Of a stretch of 64,000 bases of DNA, positions 8,795 to 16,489 are shown piece by piece (position 1 is the stretch's first letter; the number at the start of each line of letters is the position of its first letter). This DNA is from Marinobacter arenosus. Lineage in GTDB: Bacteria > Pseudomonadota > Gammaproteobacteria > Pseudomonadales > Oleiphilaceae. The notes under the pieces were generated by a model. The model was not told the origin of the DNA. It ran no database searches and was given only the letters and a program-made list of their open reading frames with translations. The translations under genes and the position numbers were made by a program. The stretch lies in the NCBI RefSeq assembly GCF_019264345.1, contig NZ_JAHVAO010000001.1, forward strand, positions 868,001-932,000, in the 5' to 3' direction.

Positions 8795-9370
8795 ATGAAA
8801 AACGTTCTGATCTGTTCAGCGCTGACCACTGCCCTGGTATCCGGGTTTGCCCAGGCGGATAACCACAGCAACAATGGCAACGCGATCACTGGCCAAAGCC
8901 TGGTTGAAAATGGTTATGTCGAAGCACGACTCGGCTTCGCGGATGTTGGCCTTGATGACAGCGCAGTCATCGTTGCAGGTACTTTCGGAACCAGCTTGTC
9001 CCAGGTGTACCCCGGACTCGGCGCTGAAGCGGATCTGACTCTTACGGCCATCGACGCGGAATCAGACTTTGTCGGCGGCACCGTTGAAGCGAGCTATGCG
9101 TCTCTGGCCGGTTATGCCACCTACACCTACAGCCTGGACAAGGAAATCAAAGGCCTCGAAGTACTCGGCCGCCTGGGTCTTGCCTACACAGACGCCGACG
9201 CTTCCGCCAGCAATGGTACAGCATCGGCATCTGCCAATGACTCCAGCATCGACTTCGCAATCGGCATCGGTGCCCGGTACAACCTCCGCGCCAATCTGGC
9301 ACTGGTGGGCCGACTGGATACCTATGAGGATATCGATGTTTTCAGTTTCGGCGCGACCTTCCGGTTCTGA
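8795..9370 (+). CDS. small outer-membrane beta-barrel protein
   Basis: 191 residues. A Sec signal peptide ends about residue 21 (FAQA-DNH). The mature chain alternates polar and hydrophobic residues in strand-sized runs (YVEARLGFADVGL, AEADLTLTAI, YASLAGYATYTYSL, LEVLGRLGLAYTDA, DFAIGIGARYNL, ALVGRLDTYED) and ends in SFGATFRF, the terminal-Phe strand recognised by the BAM complex. The size suits an eight-stranded OmpA/OmpX/Ail-like barrel. A Ser/Ala/Asn-rich loop near residues 133-148 is probably extracellular. Ribosome site AAGGAAA. The gene stands alone between its leader hairpin and a strong terminator. The precise function is unknown. Confidence 0.85.
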   Translation: MKNVLICSALTTALVSGFAQADNHSNNGNAITGQSLVENGYVEARLGFADVGLDDSAVIVAGTFGTSLSQVYPGLGAEADLTLTAIDAESDFVGGTVEASYASLAGYATYTYSLDKEIKGLEVLGRLGLAYTDADASASNGTASASANDSSIDFAIGIGARYNLRANLALVGRLDTYEDIDVFSFGATFRF

Positions 9371-9383
9371 AGATCTGGCCATA

Positions 9384-9413
9384 AAAAAACCGGAGCCCTG
9401 CTCCGGTTTTTTA
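9384..9413. terminator. bidirectional intrinsic terminator
   Basis: Stem ACCGGAG/CTCCGGT with a CCCTG loop is flanked by A and T runs on both sides, between the convergent outer-membrane protein gene and fpr. Confidence 0.85.
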
Positions 9414-9441
9414 TTTCCCTGCGCGACTGAAAAGAACGTGC

Positions 9442-10212
9442 TTACTGCTCAACGAAAGCCCGCTCGATCACATAGTGACCCATGTCGCCGCCACGCGCCT
9501 CCTTGAAGCCCATCTTGTTGAGAATGGCACAGGTGTCCTTGAGCATGCTCGGGCTGCCACAGATCATGAAGCGGTCGTTCTCCGGGTCAAAATCCGGAAG
9601 CCCGAGATCTCGGGTGATCTTCCCGTTTTCCATCGCATCGGTCAGGCGGCCCTGATTGCGGAAGTCCTCACGGGTGACCGTCGGGTAATACTCAAGCTTG
9701 CCTTTGACCATCTCACCGAAGAACTCGTTCTCCGGCAATTCTTCAATCTCACTCTGGTAGGCCAGTTCAGACACATAACGGACGCCGTGGGTCAGGATGA
9801 CCTTGTCGAAGGCCTCGTAGACTTCTGGATCCTTGATGATGCTCATGAACGGCGCAAGGCCGGTGCCGGTGCTGATCAGCCACAGGTTCTTGCCAGGCAG
9901 CAGATTATCCAGAACCAGGGTACCGGTGGGTTTGCGACTGACCAGAATCTCATCACCGACCTGGATCTTCTGCAGGCGTGAGGTCAGCGGGCCGTCCTGA
10001 ACCTTGATGGAGAAGAACTCCAGTTCTTCCTCATAGTTGGCGCTGGCAATGCTGTAAGCCCGCATCAGGGGCTTGCCATCCGTCTCCAGGCCAATCATCA
10101 CGAAATGGCCGTTCTTGAAACGAAAACCCGGGTCGCGGCTGGTCTTGAAGCTGAACAGGGTATCGTTCCAGTGGTGTACGCTGGTCACTGTTTCTTTAAT
10201 CAGGTTGCTCAT
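9442..10212 (-). CDS. fpr: ferredoxin/flavodoxin--NADP+ reductase
   Basis: FAD-containing cytoplasmic reductase, 256 residues, that exchanges electrons between NADPH and ferredoxin or flavodoxin. The FAD-binding RAYSIAS motif lies near residue 50 (with MRAYSIASANYEEELEF). The NADP-binding part has ISTGTGLAPFMS and LTHGVR, then MICGSPSML. The protein ends ...YVIERAFVEQ; short FprA-type bacterial enzymes lack the terminal Trp. It is divergently transcribed from the LysR gene at 10355, an arrangement known for fprA and finR in Pseudomonas putida, where FinR controls fprA in superoxide and oxidant responses. Confidence 0.94.
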   Translation of the reverse strand: MSNLIKETVTSVHHWNDTLFSFKTSRDPGFRFKNGHFVMIGLETDGKPLMRAYSIASANYEEELEFFSIKVQDGPLTSRLQKIQVGDEILVSRKPTGTLVLDNLLPGKNLWLISTGTGLAPFMSIIKDPEVYEAFDKVILTHGVRYVSELAYQSEIEELPENEFFGEMVKGKLEYYPTVTREDFRNQGRLTDAMENGKITRDLGLPDFDPENDRFMICGSPSMLKDTCAILNKMGFKEARGGDMGHYVIERAFVEQ

Positions 10213-10324
10213 GTAAACCTCGTCCTGTTCGGATCGCTTTCTACTGCGAATGGTTCAACTTTAGATTGCGTAAAGTGTAACCCACCACTAACCTATCGGG
10301 AAAATGGGATATTCTCATAACCTT

Positions 10325-10336
10325 ATTCGAGCGAAT
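10325..10336. promoter_or_regulatory. possible LysR-type operator in the fpr/finR intergenic region
   Basis: ATTCG-AG-CGAAT is a perfect inverted repeat within the 142-base divergent region, 19 bases before the regulator start. It is short and could occur by chance. Confidence 0.25.
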
Positions 10337-10354
10337 CGATTAGAGCATTTCATT

Positions 10355-11236
10355 ATGAAATACAGCTTCCGCCAGCTGGAGGTCTTTCTTGCCGCCGCGC
10401 ACTTCCAGAACATTACCCGGGCGGCCGAATCCCTCGCCATGTCGCAATCTGCTGCCAGCAGTGCGTTGAAAGAACTGGAAAACCAATTTGATATCCAGTT
10501 GTTCGATCGCGTGGGCAAACGGCTCCAATTGAATGAGCTCGGTCGACTCTATCGCCCCAAGGTTGAGGCTGTACTCGCCCAGGCCAACGAACTGGAGCAG
10601 GCCTTCAGTAAACACACCGAGGTCGGCGCCCTGAAGGTCGGCGCGACGCTCACCATTGGCAACTATCTGGCGGTGGGCGTCATGGCCCAATACATGAATA
10701 CCCCGACCCACCCCAGGGTGTCACTGGAAGTGGCCAACACCAGCACAATTGCCCGCCGGGTAAGAGATTTCGAGCTTGATATCGGTTTGATCGAGGGCGA
10801 GCTGCAATCCTCCGAACTGGAGGTTCTACCCTGGCGCGGGGATGAGCTTGTCGTGTTCTGCTCGCCAAGCCACCCGCTGGCTGAAAAGCAGTCGTTGACC
10901 GATGACGACCTGCGTCGCGCCACCTGGATCATGCGTGAACAGGGTTCAGGCACCCGCCAGAGCTTTGAACGCGGCATGCACGGCCTGTTGTCGGACCTGA
11001 ACGTGCTACTGGAGCTGGAACACACGGAAGCCATCAAGCGGGCCGTTGAAACCAACCTCGGGATTGGCTGCCTGTCGGAAGTGGTGCTCGAGGACGCGTT
11101 CCGGCGCGGCAGCCTGGTGCCCTTGAAAGTGCCGGAGCACCGGCAATTCGATCGCCAGTTCTACTTCATCCTGCACAAACAGAAGTACCGGAGTGCCGGC
11201 ATTGATGCCTGGATGGAGCTGTGCCGCCGGCTTTGA
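10355..11236 (+). CDS. finR: LysR-family transcriptional regulator, FinR-like
   Basis: DNA-binding regulator of 293 residues. The N-terminal winged helix-turn-helix spans about residues 1-60 (MKYSFRQLEVFLAAA, then ITRAAESLAMSQSAASSALK). A periplasmic-binding-like effector domain occupies about 90-290. The frame is open upstream, but the ATG at 10355 is chosen because LysR proteins begin a few residues before RQLEVF. Divergence from fpr supports the FinR identity known from pseudomonads, where this regulator activates the ferredoxin-NADP reductase gene. The symbol is therefore based on context as well as fold. The effector is unknown. Confidence 0.85.
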   Translation: MKYSFRQLEVFLAAAHFQNITRAAESLAMSQSAASSALKELENQFDIQLFDRVGKRLQLNELGRLYRPKVEAVLAQANELEQAFSKHTEVGALKVGATLTIGNYLAVGVMAQYMNTPTHPRVSLEVANTSTIARRVRDFELDIGLIEGELQSSELEVLPWRGDELVVFCSPSHPLAEKQSLTDDDLRRATWIMREQGSGTRQSFERGMHGLLSDLNVLLELEHTEAIKRAVETNLGIGCLSEVVLEDAFRRGSLVPLKVPEHRQFDRQFYFILHKQKYRSAGIDAWMELCRRL

Positions 11237-11237
11237 T

Positions 11238-11843
11238 TCACTGAACAGGGCCACTGTGGAACCGAAATTCGGCGTCCGGCTCCGTGATCAACCCGTGCTC
11301 AATCTCCAGAAACTGCCGGACCCGATCCGCCACCGGCCCACCGTTCGCCTGCTCTGCCAGCTTCAGGTAGTCCTGGTAATGACGGGCCTCCGATTTCAGA
11401 AGGCCGTTGTAGAAGTCTCGGAGGGTGTCATCGAGGTGCGGCGCCAGCGTAGCGAACCGTTCACAGGACCGCGCCTCGATGATGGCGCCCACGATCAGCA
11501 CGTCGACCAGCCGGTCCGGATCCTCGGTCCGGACTTCCTGGCGCAAGCCAGCGGCATAGCGAGCGGGGGTCAGGTGACCGTACTCCACGCCCCGCTTTTT
11601 CATGATCGCCAGAACCTGCTCGAAATGGCGCAACTCTTCCCGGGCCAACCGCGACATTTTGTTAAGAAGGTCGGTGTTGTCGACATAGCGGTACATCAGG
11701 CTCAGGGCCGTCGACGCCGCCTTTTTCTCGCAATGGGCATGATCAATGAGCATCAGGTCCTGGTTCGCCAGGGCATTGTCGATCCATCGCTGTGGCGTAC
11801 GGCAGGGAAGGAAGTCGTAAATCTCTTGCAGGGCTTCGGTCAT
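11238..11843 (-). CDS. miaE: tRNA-(ms2io6A37) hydroxylase
   Basis: Non-haem diiron monooxygenase of 201 residues that hydroxylates the isopentenyl group of ms2i6A at tRNA position 37. It has a ferritin-like four-helix fold with metal ligands in HCEKKAAS, REELRHFEQV (ExxH, near residue 70), IIEARSCERF and KSEARHYQDY (ExxH, near residue 154). Length matches the short Pseudomonas/Salmonella-type MiaE. It is convergent with finR, with one base between stop codons. Oxygen-dependent tRNA modification fits an aerobic organism. Confidence 0.93.
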   Translation of the reverse strand: MTEALQEIYDFLPCRTPQRWIDNALANQDLMLIDHAHCEKKAASTALSLMYRYVDNTDLLNKMSRLAREELRHFEQVLAIMKKRGVEYGHLTPARYAAGLRQEVRTEDPDRLVDVLIVGAIIEARSCERFATLAPHLDDTLRDFYNGLLKSEARHYQDYLKLAEQANGGPVADRVRQFLEIEHGLITEPDAEFRFHSGPVQ

Positions 11844-11915
11844 GTCGATATCGGGCGAATGAATTGGACGCCGGAGTATAACCCAGTTACCAGAACACTC
11901 CGACCTCTGTCCATC

Positions 11916-11944
11916 TTAACTTTATAAGGGGTTTCCTATAGAAT
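11916..11944 (+). promoter_or_regulatory. candidate sigma-70 promoter of acnB
   Basis: TTAACT (11916-11921), a 17-base spacer, then TAGAAT (11939-11944). This would give a leader of about 85 bases before the GTG start. Confidence 0.45.
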
Positions 11945-12037
11945 GCAGCGCCAGTTTACGGCCTTTTCCGCCATAAAACTCCCGCCGGGCTTACTAGCCA
12001 AGGGCGCGGGACATTCCAACTGATGAGGGTCCATATC

Positions 12038-14632
12038 GTGTTAGAAGCCTATCGTGAACACGTTGCAGAACGTGAAGCTCTGGGTATTCCTCCCAAGCCT
12101 CTGAATCCCGAGCAGACAGCAGCTCTGGTTGAACTGCTGAAAAATCCGCCGGCCGGCGAAGAAGAAACTCTCGTTTATCTTCTGGAAAACCGCATCCCGC
12201 CGGGCGTGGACGAAGCCGCCTACGTGAAGGCCGCTTTCCTGACCGCCATTGTTAAAGGCGAAGCCTCCTCTCCCCTGCTGGACAAGCAGAAAGCGGTTCA
12301 GCTGCTGGGTATGATGCAGGGCGGCTACAACATCGCCACCCTGGTGGATCTTCTGGACGACTCCGAACTGGCTGAACTGGCCGGCGAGCAGCTCAAGCGC
12401 ACCCTGCTGATGTTCGACGCCTTCAACGATGTGAAGGAAAAAATGGACGCAGGCAATGCCGTCGCCAAGGCCGTGATGGAATCCTGGGCCAACGGCGAAT
12501 GGTTCACCAACAAGAAGAAAGTACCTGAAAGCACCAAGATGGTGGTGTTCAAGGTGACTGGCGAAACCAACACCGACGACCTTTCACCGGCACCCGATGC
12601 CTGGTCCCGTCCGGACATCCCGCTGCACGCCCGCGCTGCCTACAAGATGGAACGCGATGGCCTGAAGCCTGAAGAGCCGGGTGTCACCGGCCCGATGAGC
12701 CAGATCGACGAAATCAAATCCAAGGGCCTGCCCGTCGCTTTCGTTGGTGACGTTGTCGGTACCGGATCCTCCCGTAAATCCGCCACCAACTCGGTTCTGT
12801 GGTTCTTCGGCGAAGACATCCCGGGCGTTCCCAACAAGCGCGCCGGTGGCGTGTGCATCGGTAACAAGGTTGCCCCGATCTTCTTCAACACCATGGAAGA
12901 CGCAGGTGCCCTGGTGTTCGAGGCACCGGTCGACAACATGAACATGGGCGACGTGATCGAGATCCGCCCATACGAAGGCAAGATCCTGAACGAGGCTGGC
13001 GAGACCATCTCCGAGTTCAACTTCAAATCCGAAGTGATTCTGGACGAGGTTCAGGCTGGCGGTCGTATTCCGCTGATCATCGGCCGTGGCCTGACCGCCA
13101 AGGCGCGTGCCGCACTGGGCATGGGTCCGACCGACCTGTTCCGCCTGCCGAAAGATCCAGAAGCCGGCACCAAGGGCTTCACCCTGGGCCAGAAGATGGT
13201 CGGTAAGGCCTGCGGTCTGGAAGAAGGCCAAGGCGTTCGTCCTGGTACTTACTGCGAGCCGCACATGACCACCGTGGGCTCCCAGGACACCACCGGTCCG
13301 ATGACCCGTGACGAACTGAAAGATCTCGCGTGTCTGGGCTTCCAGGCTGATCTGGTCATGCAGTCCTTCTGCCACACAGCGGCCTACCCGAAGCCGGTAG
13401 ACGTGGAAATGCAGCACACCATGCCGGACTTCATCCAGACTCGGGGCGGTGTTGCCCTGCGTCCGGGCGACGGCATCATCCACTCCTGGCTGAACCGTAT
13501 GCTGCTGCCAGACACCGTGGGTACCGGTGGCGACTCCCACACCCGTTTCCCGATGGGCATCTCGTTCCCGGCTGGCTCAGGCCTGGTGGCGTTTGCCGCC
13601 GCGACCGGTGTTATGCCGCTGGATATGCCGGAATCCGTTCTGGTTCGCTTCAAAGGCGAAATGCAGCCGGGCATCACCCTGCGCGACCTGGTCCACGCCA
13701 TCCCGCTGTACGGCATCAAGCAGGGCATGCTGACCGTTGAGAAGAAAGGCAAGATCAACGAATTCTCCGGTCGCATTCTGGAGATCGAAGGTCTGGAACA
13801 CCTGACCGTCGAGCAGGCATTCGAGCTGTCTGACGCCTCCGCCGAGCGATCTGCAGCCGGTTGTACCATCAACCTGTCTGAAGATTCTGTAGCTGAGTAC
13901 CTGCGCTCCAACATCACCATGCTGCGCTGGATGATTGCCGAAGGTTACGGCGACCCACGCACACTGGAGCGTCGCGCCAAGCAGATGGAAGAGTGGCTGG
14001 CCGATCCGAAGCTCATGCGTGCTGACAAGGACGCAGAGTACGCGCACGTCATCGAAATCGATCTGGCCGACATCAAAGAGCCGATCGTGTGCTGCCCGAA
14101 CGATCCGGACGACGCCAAGTTCCTGTCCGAAGTCGCTGGCGACAAGGTCGACGAAGTGTTCATCGGTTCCTGCATGACCAACATCGGTCACTTCCGTGCC
14201 GCGGGTAAACTGCTTGAGCAGAACAAAGAGCCCCTGAAGACCCGTCTGTGGATGTCACCACCCACCAAGATGGATCAGGCCCAGCTGATGGAAGAAGGTT
14301 ACTTCAACACTTACGGCACTGCCGGCGTTCGAACCGAGATGCCGGGCTGCTCCCTGTGCATGGGTAACCAGGCGCGTGTTGCCGCCAAGTCCACCGTGCT
14401 GTCCACGTCCACCCGTAACTTCCCGAACCGCCTCGGCGACGGTGCCAACGTGTACCTGACCTCTGCGGAACTGGCTGCGGTTGGTGCGGTTCTTGGTAAA
14501 CTCCCCTCTCCGCAGGAGTACATGGAATACGCCAAGGACCTCAACAGCATGTCGAAAGAGATCTACAAGTATCTCAACTTCGACCAGATGGAGAACTACA
14601 CCAAGAAGGCATCCGAAGCGAACGTTGCGTAA
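12038..14632 (+). CDS. acnB: aconitate hydratase B
   Basis: Bifunctional aconitase/2-methylisocitrate dehydratase of the TCA cycle with a [4Fe-4S] cluster. The GTG at 12038 is taken as start because the protein then reads (V/M)LEAYREHVAEREALG, as AcnB proteins do, with TGAGGGT 7 bases upstream. This gives 864 residues, the usual AcnB size. The N-terminal HEAT-like domain is followed by the swivel domain (VGDVVGTGSSRKSATNSVLWFFG) and the cluster-binding Cys in SFCHTAAYPKP and PGCSLCMGNQAR; substrate loop GSCMTNIGHFRAAGKL. Codon use is strongly biased, as in highly expressed genes. It stands alone with its own promoter and terminator. Confidence 0.97.
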   Translation: MLEAYREHVAEREALGIPPKPLNPEQTAALVELLKNPPAGEEETLVYLLENRIPPGVDEAAYVKAAFLTAIVKGEASSPLLDKQKAVQLLGMMQGGYNIATLVDLLDDSELAELAGEQLKRTLLMFDAFNDVKEKMDAGNAVAKAVMESWANGEWFTNKKKVPESTKMVVFKVTGETNTDDLSPAPDAWSRPDIPLHARAAYKMERDGLKPEEPGVTGPMSQIDEIKSKGLPVAFVGDVVGTGSSRKSATNSVLWFFGEDIPGVPNKRAGGVCIGNKVAPIFFNTMEDAGALVFEAPVDNMNMGDVIEIRPYEGKILNEAGETISEFNFKSEVILDEVQAGGRIPLIIGRGLTAKARAALGMGPTDLFRLPKDPEAGTKGFTLGQKMVGKACGLEEGQGVRPGTYCEPHMTTVGSQDTTGPMTRDELKDLACLGFQADLVMQSFCHTAAYPKPVDVEMQHTMPDFIQTRGGVALRPGDGIIHSWLNRMLLPDTVGTGGDSHTRFPMGISFPAGSGLVAFAAATGVMPLDMPESVLVRFKGEMQPGITLRDLVHAIPLYGIKQGMLTVEKKGKINEFSGRILEIEGLEHLTVEQAFELSDASAERSAAGCTINLSEDSVAEYLRSNITMLRWMIAEGYGDPRTLERRAKQMEEWLADPKLMRADKDAEYAHVIEIDLADIKEPIVCCPNDPDDAKFLSEVAGDKVDEVFIGSCMTNIGHFRAAGKLLEQNKEPLKTRLWMSPPTKMDQAQLMEEGYFNTYGTAGVRTEMPGCSLCMGNQARVAAKSTVLSTSTRNFPNRLGDGANVYLTSAELAAVGAVLGKLPSPQEYMEYAKDLNSMSKEIYKYLNFDQMENYTKKASEANVA

Positions 14633-14663
14633 GCTTCCAACCTTCAAGGTATAGTGACACCAG

Positions 14664-14693
14664 AAACGCCAGCCCTCGGGCTGGCGTTTTTTT
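14664..14693 (+). terminator. intrinsic terminator after acnB
   Basis: ACGCCAGCC/GGCTGGCGT stem with a CTCG loop followed by seven T residues, about 30 bases after the acnB stop. Confidence 0.9.
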
Positions 14694-14713
14694 GTGCCCG
14701 GAAAGCGATCGCT

Positions 14714-15706
14714 TTATCGCTCCAACAGGATCTTACCCACGGCCTGGCCCGACTCGAGGCGCCGGTGGGCATCCCCAACCTGGCTGAACCTGAACCGCTG
14801 GCTATCCAGCAATGGCCGGACCCTGCCCTGCTCCAGCAGATCGCACAAGGCCTTCAGTAGCCGCGGCTGATCGTTCATACCGACGCCGTAGAGCAGTGAA
14901 ATCGACCGAAAGATGACGTGCAGGGTCAGACTCTTGGCGTGCATCTGGCTGAGATCGTGGGTGGACCGGGTATTGATTGAGCAGAGCCGACCGTTGATCG
15001 CGGTCGCTTCAATGGACCGATCCAGGTTCTCGCCACCCACGGTGTCGAACACCAAACTGAAACCGTTACCGCCTGTCAGGCGTTGTTTGTAGTCTTCCAC
15101 CGACTCGTCCCTGTAGAAAATGATGTCGTCGGCGCCCAGCGCCCTGGCCTGGGCGGCTTTTTCTTCCGTCGAAACCGTCGTAGCGACCCGCGCGCCCAGG
15201 TACTTGGCAATCTGGATGGCGACGTGGCCGACGCCCCCGATGCCGGCATGAATCAGCACCTGTTCGCCAGGCTGGAGCTGGGCTCTGTCCACCAGCGCGC
15301 TCCAGGCGGTGAGGAACACCAGCGGCAAAGCCGCGCACTCCGCCAGCGGTAACGCCATGGCCGGGGTGCGCTTGCCCAGCAAACGCACGTCGGCAATCAT
15401 GTAATCCGCCAGCGCCCCCTGCCACCCCTTTACGCCACCCGCGCACCCAAAAACCTCGTCGCCCACGGCGAAGCCGCTCACGCCCGGGCCGACTTTATCG
15501 ACCACACCAGAGACATCGCCATTCAGAATTGCCGGCATGGCCGGACCGGTTTTCACCAAGCCCGAACGAATTTTGGTTTCCAGCGGATTGACACTGGAGG
15601 CGACGACCTTGATGCGGACCTGACCCTCGGCCGGTTCCGGTGTGTCGACGTCACGCTCAACGAACACCTCGGGGCCACCAAACTCTTCAATCACCATCGC
15701 TTTCAT
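14714..15706 (-). CDS. quinone-oxidoreductase-like medium-chain dehydrogenase
   Basis: NADPH-dependent oxidoreductase of the zeta-crystallin/QOR subgroup, 330 residues. The N-terminal GroES-like domain has NPLETKIRSG and GDVSGVVDKVGPGVSGFAVGDEVFG. The Rossmann motif HAGIGGVGHVAIQIAK lies near residue 151. The structural-zinc Cys cluster of alcohol dehydrogenases is absent, so a quinone or enone reductase is more likely. It is the last gene of an apparent four-gene minus-strand operon (TAXI protein, TRAP permease, TauE/SafE, this gene), 24 bases after the TauE gene. That placement suggests it acts on the imported compound, which is unknown. Confidence 0.85.
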   Translation of the reverse strand: MKAMVIEEFGGPEVFVERDVDTPEPAEGQVRIKVVASSVNPLETKIRSGLVKTGPAMPAILNGDVSGVVDKVGPGVSGFAVGDEVFGCAGGVKGWQGALADYMIADVRLLGKRTPAMALPLAECAALPLVFLTAWSALVDRAQLQPGEQVLIHAGIGGVGHVAIQIAKYLGARVATTVSTEEKAAQARALGADDIIFYRDESVEDYKQRLTGGNGFSLVFDTVGGENLDRSIEATAINGRLCSINTRSTHDLSQMHAKSLTLHVIFRSISLLYGVGMNDQPRLLKALCDLLEQGRVRPLLDSQRFRFSQVGDAHRRLESGQAVGKILLER

Positions 15707-15730
15707 TGTCTTGAACCTCTCTCATCAGTA

Positions 15731-16477
15731 TCAGTACAGAATCAGCCTTACGAGAATCGCCGCCACCATAACCAGGGTTATCCCTTTAACCCAGCGCGCG
15801 CCCTGCTTGCTCATATTGACCCGAGTCGCGATGAAAGCGCCGGTGACATTACCCAGCGCCAGCGTCAGCCCGACACCCCAGTGCACCTGATTATTAAGGG
15901 CGAACACCATCAATGCCGCAAAGGTGAAGGGCAGGACGATCGACACCTTGAGCACGTTCACCTGCCTCAGATCGATCTTGAGCATGTGGTACAGCACGAC
16001 AATGAACAGAACGCCAACGCCCACCTGGATAAATCCGCCGTACATGCCAACAAAAAACATCGCCACGTAAATCGCCGGCGTTAACCGCTCTTTGGTCAGC
16101 GGACGCGTACTCAGGGAGGGTTGCGGCAACAGCATGAACACCGAGGCACCGATCATCGCCGACACCAGGACAATCTCGAACACCGCATCGGGCACCCAGG
16201 TTGCTATCCAGGCCCCCAGAAGCGATCCGAGAATTGCGGGCACGGCAAGGTGAAGACTGACAATGAGATTGCCATGCCCCATGCGGTAAAAACTGCCCAC
16301 TGCAGTCATGCTCTGAAGGGTGATGGCCACCCGGTTGGTGCCGTTGGCCACCTGTGGCGGCAGGCCGAGGAACATCAACAGCGGCAACGTCAGCATGGAG
16401 CCGCCCGCGGACAACACATTGATGAAGCCAGCGACTCCACCCAGCGCCAGCAACGCGAGTACCTCAAACACCGTCAT
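15731..16477 (-). CDS. TauE/SafE-family (sulfite exporter-like) membrane permease
   Basis: Integral membrane protein of 248 residues with about eight hydrophobic segments. The first holds the family pattern GGVAGFINVLSAGGSMLTLP (residues 13-32), and the second half repeats it (MYGGFIQVGVGVLFIVVLY). TauE/SafE proteins export sulfite, sulfoacetate or other small anions. It starts 12 bases after the TRAP permease stop and is followed by the quinone-oxidoreductase-like gene, so it probably moves a substrate or product of the same pathway. A sulfonate link is a guess from the family name only. Confidence 0.88.
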   Translation of the reverse strand: MTVFEVLALLALGGVAGFINVLSAGGSMLTLPLLMFLGLPPQVANGTNRVAITLQSMTAVGSFYRMGHGNLIVSLHLAVPAILGSLLGAWIATWVPDAVFEIVLVSAMIGASVFMLLPQPSLSTRPLTKERLTPAIYVAMFFVGMYGGFIQVGVGVLFIVVLYHMLKIDLRQVNVLKVSIVLPFTFAALMVFALNNQVHWGVGLTLALGNVTGAFIATRVNMSKQGARWVKGITLVMVAAILVRLILY

Positions 16478-16489
16478 AGTTGGGTCCCG

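Noticed and set aside
12584..13540. 318-codon minus-strand frame inside acnB
   Set aside because: Antisense shadow of a highly expressed gene with conserved protein sequence on the plus strand.
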